Source: Desulfocapsa sp.
GTDB lineage: Bacteria; Desulfobacterota; Desulfobulbia; Desulfobulbales; Desulfocapsaceae
Assembly (NCBI GenBank): GCA_029942265.1
Contig: JAOZTO010000064.1
Location: 1 to 7,210 of the forward strand
Length of the DNA stretch: 7,210 nucleotides
Direction of reading: 5' to 3'
The notes under the pieces are model-generated. The model made no database searches and had not been told where the DNA came from. It saw nothing but the letters and a program-made list of their open reading frames with translations. The position numbers and the translations under genes are program-made. Positions 1 to 5,915 of the stretch are shown here, piece by piece. Numbering within the stretch: the first letter of the stretch is position 1; every line of letters starts with the position of its first letter.

Positions 1-46
1 ATATTGGTATATCGGGTACTTCGAGATCGTGCAGGGTGGTGTTCAT
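1..46 (-). CDS. N-terminal fragment of a downstream ORF, probably the second peptide ABC ATPase (DppF/OppF type), cut by the window edge
   Basis: An ATG at 46 opens a frame that stays open to base 1 and reads MNTTLHDLEVPDIPI. The same frame is open further upstream to an ATG at 82, which lies inside the end of the preceding ATPase gene and has a GGA seven bases before it, so the true start could be either. The position directly after a DppD-type ATPase is where the partner ATPase DppF/OppF normally sits, and an N-terminal extension before the first 'LEV' strand is common in that subunit. No Walker motif is visible in so short a piece. The assignment therefore rests on operon order only, and an unrelated gene cannot be excluded. 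Confidence 0.4.
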   Translation of the reverse strand, partial: MNTTLHDLEVPDIPI

Positions 47-59
47 GGAGCGCTTACGA

Positions 60-1019
60 TCAAGCCATGTGACACGCAACATAATGTGTTCCAGAATAAA
101 GCTTTAAAACGGGAACACTTAGGTTGCATTTATCTTCTTTTTCTAGACAGAGGCTAACATTTTGGCAGCCGGAAAACTGTTCTTTAGGGTTGCTGTTAGC
201 AAAGATTCTTTTAAGGTGGCAATCGTGCTCTCTGTCTTTTGGCATTGCTTCTATGAAAGCTCTGGTGTAGGGATGTTGAGGATTGTACAAAACCTCATTT
301 GTTGTTCCCATTTCGATGATTTTCCCATCGTGAAGCATTGCCAGATTATCGCATGTTGCAGATACAAGACCAAGATTATTAGCAATAAAAAGCACGGTAA
401 CATGAAGCTCTTTTTGTAGCTTAGAGAGAAGCTTCAAAATTCCTGCCTGAATTGTAACATCCAAATTTCGTGTAGGTTCATCGGCTATCAACAGTTCAGC
501 ATCACAGGAAAGAGCCATGGCAATAATAATACGCTGTCGCTGGCCTCCACTTAGTTCATGAGGATAGGCATCCATAATGCCTTCAGCATCAGGTATTTTA
601 ACCAATTCAATTTTTTCAATTGCTCTTTTAATGGCTTCTTTTTTATTGACTCCTTGATTTTGCCGGATAACTCGTACAATCTGTGTTCCCACAGTAAAGA
701 CAGGGTTGAGTGTCGACATCGGATCCTGGAAAATCATGGCTATTTTTTTGCCACGAATCTTTCTCATGTTTTTTTCTGACTTTAATAGCAGATCTTCACC
801 GTTAAAAAAAATACTACCACCCTTGATTACCCCAGGAGGTCTGGGTAAAACACCAAGAATCGTCTGTGCCAGTATTGATTTTCCGGCGCCACTTTCACCA
901 ACCAAACCAAAAGTTTTACCTTTTTCCAGAACAATACGTTCTATATTGAGGACGGATTTTTCACCCTCGTAGGTTCGGTAGTTTACCTGTAGATTTTTAA
1001 TCTCAAAATAATTTTCCAT
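60..1019 (-). CDS. dppD: Peptide ABC transporter ATP-binding protein, DppD/OppD type, with altered H-loop
   Basis: This is the cytoplasmic ATPase subunit that powers a Dpp/Opp-type peptide importer. The 319-residue protein has the usual length. Visible motifs are Walker A GESGAGKS at 41-48, Q-loop Q98 in FQDPMSTLNP, signature LSGGQ at 156-160 and Walker B LLIADE ending at E181. The C-terminal oligopeptide-transporter extension begins near NPQHPYTRA (246-254) and carries C285, C291, C298 and C316, matching the conserved cysteine pattern of DppD-type subunits, which I recall being linked to an iron-sulfur cluster in some members. Two departures stand out. The usual ITHDLG H-loop reads IANNLG (212-217), so the switch histidine is N214. 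The stretch after Walker B reads RNLD instead of the usual TALD/SALD. The gene starts 22 bases after dppC with a modest TTAGGT site. The substrate class is inferred from family, so nickel or glutathione importers of the same superfamily remain possible. Confidence 0.93.
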   Translation of the reverse strand: MENYFEIKNLQVNYRTYEGEKSVLNIERIVLEKGKTFGLVGESGAGKSILAQTILGVLPRPPGVIKGGSIFFNGEDLLLKSEKNMRKIRGKKIAMIFQDPMSTLNPVFTVGTQIVRVIRQNQGVNKKEAIKRAIEKIELVKIPDAEGIMDAYPHELSGGQRQRIIIAMALSCDAELLIADEPTRNLDVTIQAGILKLLSKLQKELHVTVLFIANNLGLVSATCDNLAMLHDGKIIEMGTTNEVLYNPQHPYTRAFIEAMPKDREHDCHLKRIFANSNPKEQFSGCQNVSLCLEKEDKCNLSVPVLKLYSGTHYVACHMA

Positions 1020-1041
1020 TAAAAATACCTAAGCTGACAAT

Positions 1042-1935
1042 CTATTTTTTTCTTGTTTTAGGGTCTAATACTTCTCTAAGCCCATCTCCCAAAAGATTAA
1101 ATAACAAAACTGTAATTAAAATAGCCATTCCCGGAAAAAAGCTGTACCACCATGCCGAAAGAAAATATGTTCGACTGGTACTAACCATCAATCCCCATTC
1201 TGGAGTTGGCGGCTGAGCCCCTAAGCCTAGAAAACTGAGAGCAGCAATAGTCAGAATAACTCCGCCAATATCCATTGAAGCCTGTACCACAACAGGAGCA
1301 ATACAATTGGGAATAATATGGCTGAATATGATTTTGAAATGTGGTGTACCAATGGCTCTAGCAGCTTTAACAAATTGGCGTTCCCGTAGGGAAATGGCTT
1401 GCCCTCTCACGATCCTCGTATACCAGGGCCACCAAGACACAGCAATCGCAAACATGGCATTTTGTAGACTAGGTCCTAAAATTGCCGCAATACATATGGC
1501 CAGAAGTAATCCCGGAAAACTTAAAAAGACATCTGTAATTCGCATAATAACTTCATCAATCCATCCAGATGATGCTCCGGCTATAGCACCTAATGGCACT
1601 CCAATTAAGAGTGAAATCCCTACTGCTAGAAAGCCGGTTTGTAATGAAATTCTGGTGCCGTATAAAACTCTGCTGAAGATATCCCGACCAAGCTCATCGG
1701 TCCCAAAAAAATATTCAGCAGATGGAGCAAGAAGTTTATTCTCAGGATTGGTGTCCAACAGAATATGCGTTGGGTGAGGTGCAATCCATGGGGAGAAAAT
1801 TGCTACAAAAACCAGTATATATAGTGATATAATAGCAGCTTTTGTTAGTTTGTTTTTATTTAACAGAAATAGAGTTTCTCTAAATTCTTTTATTCGAGGT
1901 ACAATAGCATTCCAAGATATAATATGAGGCATCAT
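1042..1935 (-). CDS. dppC: Peptide ABC transporter permease, DppC/OppC type
   Basis: This is one of the two inner-membrane channel subunits of the peptide importer. The 297-residue protein begins with a cytoplasmic N-terminus and a first membrane helix at about 33-52. The DppC hallmark GTDELGRDIFSRVLYG follows at 78-93, then further helices, an EAA-type loop (VKAARAIGTP, about 189-198) that contacts the ATPases, and LSFLGLGAQPPTPEWG at 233-248, all typical of the subfamily. The frame is open to an ATG at 1983 inside dppB, but I choose the ATG at 1935 because a strong AAAGGAG lies 8 bases before it and this makes a 13-base gap after the dppB stop. A second ATG follows immediately at 1932. The C-terminus DPKTRKK is normal, so the subunit appears complete. 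Confidence 0.95.
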   Translation of the reverse strand: MMPHIISWNAIVPRIKEFRETLFLLNKNKLTKAAIISLYILVFVAIFSPWIAPHPTHILLDTNPENKLLAPSAEYFFGTDELGRDIFSRVLYGTRISLQTGFLAVGISLLIGVPLGAIAGASSGWIDEVIMRITDVFLSFPGLLLAICIAAILGPSLQNAMFAIAVSWWPWYTRIVRGQAISLRERQFVKAARAIGTPHFKIIFSHIIPNCIAPVVVQASMDIGGVILTIAALSFLGLGAQPPTPEWGLMVSTSRTYFLSAWWYSFFPGMAILITVLLFNLLGDGLREVLDPKTRKK

Positions 1936-1943
1936 GGGGTTGT

Positions 1944-1950
1944 CTCCTTT
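1944..1950 (-). promoter_or_regulatory. Ribosome binding site deciding the dppC start
   Basis: On the minus strand AAAGGAG lies 8 bases before the ATG at 1935 and overlaps the TAA stop of dppB. No comparable site precedes the longer reading-frame start at 1983, so the shorter protein is preferred. The overlap suggests coupled translation of the two permeases. Confidence 0.8.
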
Positions 1951-2959
1951 AAATTCTAACTCTTGGATCCAGTGCAATAACAAGATCTGCTACCAGATTA
2001 AGGAATACATAGCTGACGGCCGAAAAGATGGTAACACCCATAATGGCAGGATAGTCCAGAGAAACAATGGCTGATGCTATGTAGTTACCAATTCCAGGCC
2101 AGCTAAAAATTGATTCAACCAGAAAGGTATTCACTAGGGTAAATCCGATAGCAAGTGTTACCACTGTTGCTGTGGGCCCAAGAGAATTCTTTAAAGCATA
2201 AGACCACATAATAATTCGCTCTGGCAATCCATATGATCTGGCAGCAACAATATAGTCTTCATTCAGAATTTCGAGTAACGCTGAACGTGTCATTCGTGCA
2301 ACAAGTCCGATTGGAAATAACGCCATCACAAATCCGGGAAGAATAAGATGCTTTAATGCATCAAAAAATACGACAGTGTTACCGGTTATCAAACTGTCAA
2401 ATAATAACATTCCTGTAATATCGGGTATTTCATTGAACAGTTTGACATTCATGCTAAGTCTCTCACCCAGTGGTAATATATCAAAATGACCATAGAATAC
2501 AGATTGCAGTAACAGTCCTACCCAGAAAGAGGGGATTGAGACAGTGGCTACAGAGAAAAATCGACAAAGGTGATCAACCCACTGGTCTTTTCGCTGAGCA
2601 GACAGAACACCTAAGTAAAGGCCAATAAATACCCCGAAAAAAGTCGATATCCAAACAAGTTCTAAGGTAGCAGGTAGAAACGTTTTTAATTCCTTCATTA
2701 CTGGTTGATGCGTTCGGATAGATTTACCCAAATCTCCTCGCATCAAATCGGAAATAAAATCAGCATATTGAACAAAAACTGAATCATTCAAACCGAGTTC
2801 CATACGAGCCGCTTCAATTTGTGCCACTGTTGCACGAGGTCCGACCCACTGTGCAGCCGGGTCAGAAGGAATTATTCGAACTAATACAAAAGTAACTGTT
2901 ATCACTCCAAACAGTACCAAAATTCCCAGTAGCAATCTCTTAACAATAAAAATTCGCAT
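1949..2959 (-). CDS. dppB: Peptide ABC transporter permease, DppB/OppB type
   Basis: This is the first permease subunit of the importer and pairs with DppC in the inner membrane. It has 336 residues, the usual size. A membrane helix lies at about 7-29, followed by the periplasmic segment with the family motif RIIPSDPA (28-35) and GDLGKSI (75-81). Further helices fall near 99-121, 131-153, 202-221, 259-282 and 304-328. The ATPase-coupling EAA loop is visible as NEDYIVAARSYGLP (233-246), and the protein ends in the characteristic DPRVRI. The ribosome binding site is weak (GGTAAAGTGA just before the ATG). It is the first intact gene of the importer operon because the substrate-binding gene upstream is broken. 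I see no frameshift or missing motif. Confidence 0.95.
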   Translation of the reverse strand: MRIFIVKRLLLGILVLFGVITVTFVLVRIIPSDPAAQWVGPRATVAQIEAARMELGLNDSVFVQYADFISDLMRGDLGKSIRTHQPVMKELKTFLPATLELVWISTFFGVFIGLYLGVLSAQRKDQWVDHLCRFFSVATVSIPSFWVGLLLQSVFYGHFDILPLGERLSMNVKLFNEIPDITGMLLFDSLITGNTVVFFDALKHLILPGFVMALFPIGLVARMTRSALLEILNEDYIVAARSYGLPERIIMWSYALKNSLGPTATVVTLAIGFTLVNTFLVESIFSWPGIGNYIASAIVSLDYPAIMGVTIFSAVSYVFLNLVADLVIALDPRVRI

Positions 2960-2976
2960 TTGATCACTTTACCTAT

Positions 2977-3013
2977 GCACGGTGTGAAAAGCATAACTGC
3001 TTGTGCACCATGC
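2977..3013 (-). other. Imperfect stem-loop between the binding-protein remnant and dppB
   Basis: Arms at about 2977-2992 and 2999-3013 can pair around a 6-base loop with roughly a dozen pairs, including G-T wobbles, one bulge and two mismatches. There is no T-run after it on the minus strand, so it is not a canonical intrinsic terminator. Stem-loops at this place in peptide-transporter operons often protect the binding-protein mRNA or lower permease expression. Here the upstream gene is broken, so any such role would be a leftover. Moderate pairing only. Confidence 0.35.
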
Positions 3014-3032
3014 CATGGATTATCTTAACTCA

Positions 3033-3266
3033 TCAAAATTTTTCATGGAGTGTTTCATAAACAGAATTTAAGACTAACTTGCCAGAACCGGATTCAACAC
3101 TGGGACCCCAATCCAAAATAGGCTCAGTATCCTGGATAAACATAGCGACTTTCGGGGCTCCAGCATTGGCGATTGTCCCACAAAAAACGACCATTAATCC
3201 TGATACAACAATGACTGCCATTAAAGATGTTATACCTTTAATGATTGGTATAATTTTTCTTTTCAT
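3033..3266 (-). pseudogene. Truncated solute-binding protein gene (family 5, DppA/OppA type), deletion remnant
   Basis: The 77-codon frame starts with a strong Sec signal peptide: positive MKRK, a hydrophobic core at about 12-30 and a likely cleavage ANA|GA after residue 35. It continues with about 42 mature residues ending LNSVYETLHEKF. The stretch DWGPSVESGSGKLVLNSVYETL is the recognisable N-terminal start of family 5 substrate-binding proteins, which normally run to about 500-600 residues. A TGA then stops it and only 73 bases remain before dppB, so some 450 or more codons are missing. A shifted frame over the junction reads KNFDELR and stop, which could be the original C-terminus, but this is a guess. 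Start signals are perfect (AGGAGG, 5-base spacer) and the position before dppB is the normal one. A misassembly could give the same picture. Confidence 0.82.
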
Positions 3267-3271
3267 TTTTT

Positions 3272-3277
3272 CCTCCT
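3272..3277 (-). promoter_or_regulatory. Strong Shine-Dalgarno of the binding-protein gene
   Basis: AGGAGG lies 5 bases before the ATG at 3266 on the minus strand, the best ribosome binding site in the window. Binding proteins are made in excess over their permeases, so strength here fits the gene's original role and shows that the start of the remnant is undamaged. Confidence 0.85.
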
Positions 3278-3313
3278 AATGATTAATTTCGACAGTGTCA
3301 TATTTTAATAATA

Positions 3314-3351
3314 CACAAATATTGTGGTCACAATCCTATTGTTTTGTTGTG
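3314..3351 (-). promoter_or_regulatory. Candidate operator: cluster of TTGTG/CACAA half-sites
   Basis: On the plus strand the half-sites are CACAA 3314-3318, TTGTG 3322-3326, CACAA 3329-3333 and TTGTG 3347-3351. The first two form a dyad with 3 bases between the arms. The second and third form the 14-base dyad ATTGTGGTCACAAT. They lie between the best -10 box and the binding-protein start codon, in the 5' leader. Overlapping dyads of this kind suggest a dimeric repressor site. The regulator is not in the window and the family cannot be named from the site alone. Confidence 0.4.
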
Positions 3352-3396
3352 AACTATCAATGTGTTGTTCTGAGAATAAAAACATCTAACACCGTT

Positions 3397-3427
3397 ATTA
3401 TACTATATAAAAGGAACGGATCGTCAT
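3397..3427 (-). promoter_or_regulatory. Candidate promoter of the peptide importer operon
   Basis: A perfect TATAAT lies at 3402-3397 on the minus strand inside an AT-rich stretch. The best -35 candidate is ATGACG at 3427-3422, with a long 19-base spacer and only four of six consensus bases. Transcription would begin about 120 bases before the binding-protein start, leaving a leader that contains the TTGTG/CACAA cluster. The weak -35 suggests an activator or a different true -35. Confidence 0.45.
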
Positions 3428-3461
3428 GGTTTGAAAGTTCTAAAGTGAGAAGGAGAAAGTC

Positions 3462-3548
3462 AACAAGTGAGACGTTAAGGTCTGTATGAACCGGTGACTT
3501 CCACACTTGTTAGGTGGTCTTGTGTTTCGAACACACGAGGTACGTGTG
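3462..3548 (-). other. Overlapping inverted repeats downstream of pepD
   Basis: Three pairings are visible. AACAAGTG (3462-3469) and CACTTGTT (3504-3511) are perfect complements 34 bases apart. TGTGTT (3521-3526) and AACACA (3530-3535) pair around a 3-base loop, with two further pairs beyond one mismatch. CACACG (3532-3537) and CGTGTG (3543-3548) pair around 5 bases. The last two share bases 3532-3535, so they exclude each other. No T-run follows on the minus strand, so pepD has no clear intrinsic terminator here and read-through into the importer operon is possible. No gene is convincing in this 285-base gap. Confidence 0.4.
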
Positions 3549-3551
3549 ATT

Positions 3552-5015
3552 TTATTCTCTAACCGGAACTTTCACTAGTATATGGAGCAAATGGTTCCAC
3601 CATTTTAGGACAGAGGGGATAAAAACTTTTTCATCTGGAGAATGAGCCCCTCGTATTGTCGGGCCAAATGAAATCATATCTAGTTCAGGGTACTTTTCTA
3701 AAAATAATCCACATTCCAATCCTGCATGAACTGCTTTAACAGCGGGTTTATAGCCATAGAGTTGTTCATATGAGGATATTGCAATATCAAGAATTGTAGA
3801 GCTAAAATTTGGCGACCAACCAGGATAGGCTCCAGAATGTTTGACTTTGAAATTTGCGAGTTCAAAGACATCGGCAACTTTTTTTGCCATAGTACCTATT
3901 GATGAGTCCACTGAACTACGTTGACTAGTTGCAATTTCTATCTTGTAATTATCCAAAAACTTAACTGATGCTAGATTACTTGAGGTTTCAACCAAATCAG
4001 TAACCTCCTTACTCATGGCAAAAACACCATGGGGACACATGCGAATGGCTTCTAGGAATTTTTCTTGAGTATGAATATCAATGAGATATTGAGGTTTGGA
4101 TGTCTGTTCGTAACTTAATGATAGATATGGTTCAGAATGGGCAAATTCGTCTGTAATGGTTTCAATCTTTTTTTGCAGTGTACGTTCAAACTCTCCTTTG
4201 TTATCTAATGGAATAGTAACGATAGCATAGGCTTCTCTTGGGATTGAATAGCAATGTCCGCCTCCTTCAAATAGTGAGATTCCAAGGTCATACTGTTGAG
4301 AGGCATACCATAAAATCGAGTTTAAAATTTTATTGGAATTTCCTAATCCCCTATGAATATCGTCCCCGGAATGTCCTCCCTGTAATCCTTTAATGTCGAG
4401 CCTATAGGCAATATGGGAATCAGGCAAATTCACCGGTGTATATGCAAAAATTGCAGAGGTATCGATTCCACCAGCACATCCTATAAAAATCTCTCCCTCA
4501 TCTTCTGAGTCAAGATTAAGGAGTATCTTGCTTTCAATAAAAGCATTTTCTAGCCCTGCAGCACCTGTAAGCCCTAACTCTTCATCCACGGTAAACAGAC
4601 ATTCTATTGGCCCATGTTGTATTCCCTCAGCTTTTAAAATAGCCAGTTGAGCAGCCATTCCTATGCCATTATCAGCCCCAAGAGTAGTACCTTTAGCTTT
4701 AACCCAATCACCCTCAATCAACGGTTGAACTGGATCATTGTCGCAATCGTACTGAACGCCATCATTTTTATCGCACACCATATCCATATGGGATTGCAAG
4801 ACAACAGGTTGCAAATTTTCAAAACCCAAGGTTGCCGATTTGGTCATGACAATATTGCCGATCTTGTCTTTTCTGGCTTCAATGGAATTTTCTTTGGCCC
4901 AATTCAATAGGTAGTCAATAATCCTCTCTTCTTTTTGGGATGGCCTTGGAATCTTACAGATATCATCGAAGCATTTCCATAAATGGTTGGGTGTTAGACT
5001 GCTTATGGGATGCAT
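3552..5015 (-). CDS. pepD: Xaa-His dipeptidase / aminoacyl-histidine dipeptidase (PepD, M20 family)
   Basis: This is a cytoplasmic zinc dipeptidase that cleaves dipeptides such as Xaa-His with broad specificity. The 487 residues match the roughly 485 of E. coli PepD. Metal and catalytic residues are in place: H76 and D78 in LQSHMDMVCDKN, D115 in TTLGADNGIGMA, the E145/E146 pair in FTVDEELGLTG, D169 in LLNLDSEDEGE, and H458 in GPTIRGAHSPDE. The inserted lid/dimerisation domain begins near LQGGHSGDDIHRGLGNSNK. The start ATG has TTTGGAG with a 5-base spacer. The gene lies between a racemase pair and a peptide importer on the same strand, so a role in splitting imported dipeptides fits, but PepD also works as a general housekeeping peptidase. 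No defect seen. Confidence 0.95.
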   Translation of the reverse strand: MHPISSLTPNHLWKCFDDICKIPRPSQKEERIIDYLLNWAKENSIEARKDKIGNIVMTKSATLGFENLQPVVLQSHMDMVCDKNDGVQYDCDNDPVQPLIEGDWVKAKGTTLGADNGIGMAAQLAILKAEGIQHGPIECLFTVDEELGLTGAAGLENAFIESKILLNLDSEDEGEIFIGCAGGIDTSAIFAYTPVNLPDSHIAYRLDIKGLQGGHSGDDIHRGLGNSNKILNSILWYASQQYDLGISLFEGGGHCYSIPREAYAIVTIPLDNKGEFERTLQKKIETITDEFAHSEPYLSLSYEQTSKPQYLIDIHTQEKFLEAIRMCPHGVFAMSKEVTDLVETSSNLASVKFLDNYKIEIATSQRSSVDSSIGTMAKKVADVFELANFKVKHSGAYPGWSPNFSSTILDIAISSYEQLYGYKPAVKAVHAGLECGLFLEKYPELDMISFGPTIRGAHSPDEKVFIPSVLKWWNHLLHILVKVPVRE

Positions 5016-5107
5016 GAAATCTCCAAAGGTATTTTTTTGCTCATCAGCGATTGTTTGTTAGTGCAGATGATAAGTTTGGGGGGCCGAAAAAAACAACAAA
5101 TTTGTGT

Positions 5108-5154
5108 CATACTTGCATAGACGTAGTCTTAGAGACTTCGTGTATGCAAGTATG
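5108..5154. repeat. 47-base near-perfect palindrome between the racemase pair and pepD
   Basis: Outer arms CATACTTGCATA (5108-5119) and TATGCAAGTATG (5143-5154) are exact reverse complements of 12 bases. Inside, ACG/CGT and AGTCT/AGACT also pair, with one G-G and one T-T mismatch and a 3-base TAG loop, giving about 20 pairs in 47 bases. On the minus strand a run of seven T follows only after about 14 further bases, so it is a poor match to an intrinsic terminator. It could be a REP/MITE-like repeat or an mRNA processing or stabilising hairpin that separates the racemase genes from pepD. Confidence 0.75.
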
Positions 5155-5187
5155 TGGTACGGGAGGCTATAAATATAAAACAATAAC

Positions 5188-5910
5188 TTATAGTTCGTTG
5201 ATGTGAGAAGCAATTCTGCCGTTAAATGAACCGGTGAGATTCATTTCGACAAGGGTTTTAAGCATTTTTAGTGATCCCATGATTGGTTCCACCAGTTGCA
5301 CATGAATATTATCGTGTTTGAGTTTTTCCTCTAACTCTTCTTTCATTCTAAAAAAAGTTGAACAACCAAGGATAATTACATCACAGTTATCTTTCTCAGC
5401 TGTTTCCTTACATGCTCTATATGTCTTTTCAAGCGAGCGATTATAATCCATGAAATCTGTTATAGTTAACTCTGGAAATCTAAGATTTGAAACGAGACTG
5501 CTTAGCCCTGTGCGTTCTATCCAGTACTCTTCGCACTCTCTGTTAGTGCTACTGACACTCATAATTGTTATGTTCTTTCCTACAAAACCACTGAGGAGAA
5601 TTGAGCAGGCGAGGGGGCCAACTACTGGTATGTTAACCAGTTCTTTTGCCTGAAACACACCAGGATCGGCAGCACAGTTCACATATACGCCATCAAAACC
5701 TTCCTTTTCAGCTTTTATGATTTTTCGGATAATATCCGGAACCATAAAGCTTTCGTCAGTTACAGTTTCAAGGGTTTCATAGCCTTCTTCAATAAATTCC
5801 ACTTCCAGATAATCATCTGGTGATAAACAGTTCTTAAAATACTGTAAATCTTCTTCAGAGTTTTTATTGTCCTCTGTTTCCAATACTGGTTCTATAAATT
5901 TTATTCTCAT
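5188..5910 (-). CDS. Asp/Glu/hydantoin racemase superfamily protein, copy 2
   Basis: The 240-residue protein belongs to the cofactor-independent two-cysteine racemase superfamily that includes hydantoin, aspartate and glutamate racemases and maleate isomerase-like enzymes. The first catalytic cysteine is C79 in VYVNCAADPGV and the second is C183 in VIILGCSTFF, each in the expected acid/base position. PVVGPLACSILL and NITIMS correspond to the conserved strand-helix after the first site. It follows copy 1 with a 5-base gap and weak ribosome binding, so coupled translation is likely. It is about two thirds identical to copy 1 by eye, and the two share NRECEEYWIERTGL and EMNLTGSFNGRI. With a DUF917 neighbour, a hydantoin-like or amino-acid-derivative substrate is the best guess, and the exact substrate is not visible. 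Confidence 0.85.
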   Translation of the reverse strand: MRIKFIEPVLETEDNKNSEEDLQYFKNCLSPDDYLEVEFIEEGYETLETVTDESFMVPDIIRKIIKAEKEGFDGVYVNCAADPGVFQAKELVNIPVVGPLACSILLSGFVGKNITIMSVSSTNRECEEYWIERTGLSSLVSNLRFPELTITDFMDYNRSLEKTYRACKETAEKDNCDVIILGCSTFFRMKEELEEKLKHDNIHVQLVEPIMGSLKMLKTLVEMNLTGSFNGRIASHINEL

Positions 5911-5915
5911 GCGGT

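Noticed and set aside
1..82. Possible transposase fragment at the left edge, suggested by a basic stretch LDRKRS
   Set aside because: There is no terminal repeat, no catalytic motif and no disruption of the preceding gene. Operon order makes the partner ATPase more likely.
1307..1777. Plus-strand 156-codon open frame opposite dppC
   Set aside because: It is the antisense shadow of a clearly recognised permease gene, with no start signals of its own. The same holds for the smaller plus-strand frames opposite dppD, pepD and the racemase.
1936..1983. N-terminal extension of dppC overlapping dppB by 35 bases
   Set aside because: The extension has no ribosome binding site, while the ATG at 1935 has AAAGGAG at 8 bases.
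3295..3489. Plus-strand 64-codon frame in the intergenic gap
   Set aside because: It starts with GTG, has no ribosome binding site, shows no recognisable motif and overlaps the candidate promoter and operator.
3486..3497. 12-base match ATGAACCGGTGA shared with 5226-5237 inside racemase copy 2
   Set aside because: A few exact 12-mers are expected by chance in a window of this size, and the flanks do not match.
3486..3534. TTCGAAC next to a short stem, resembling a tRNA T-arm on either strand near 3521-3535
   Set aside because: No matching acceptor stem, D-arm or anticodon arm can be placed on either strand, and on the minus strand the gene would run into pepD.
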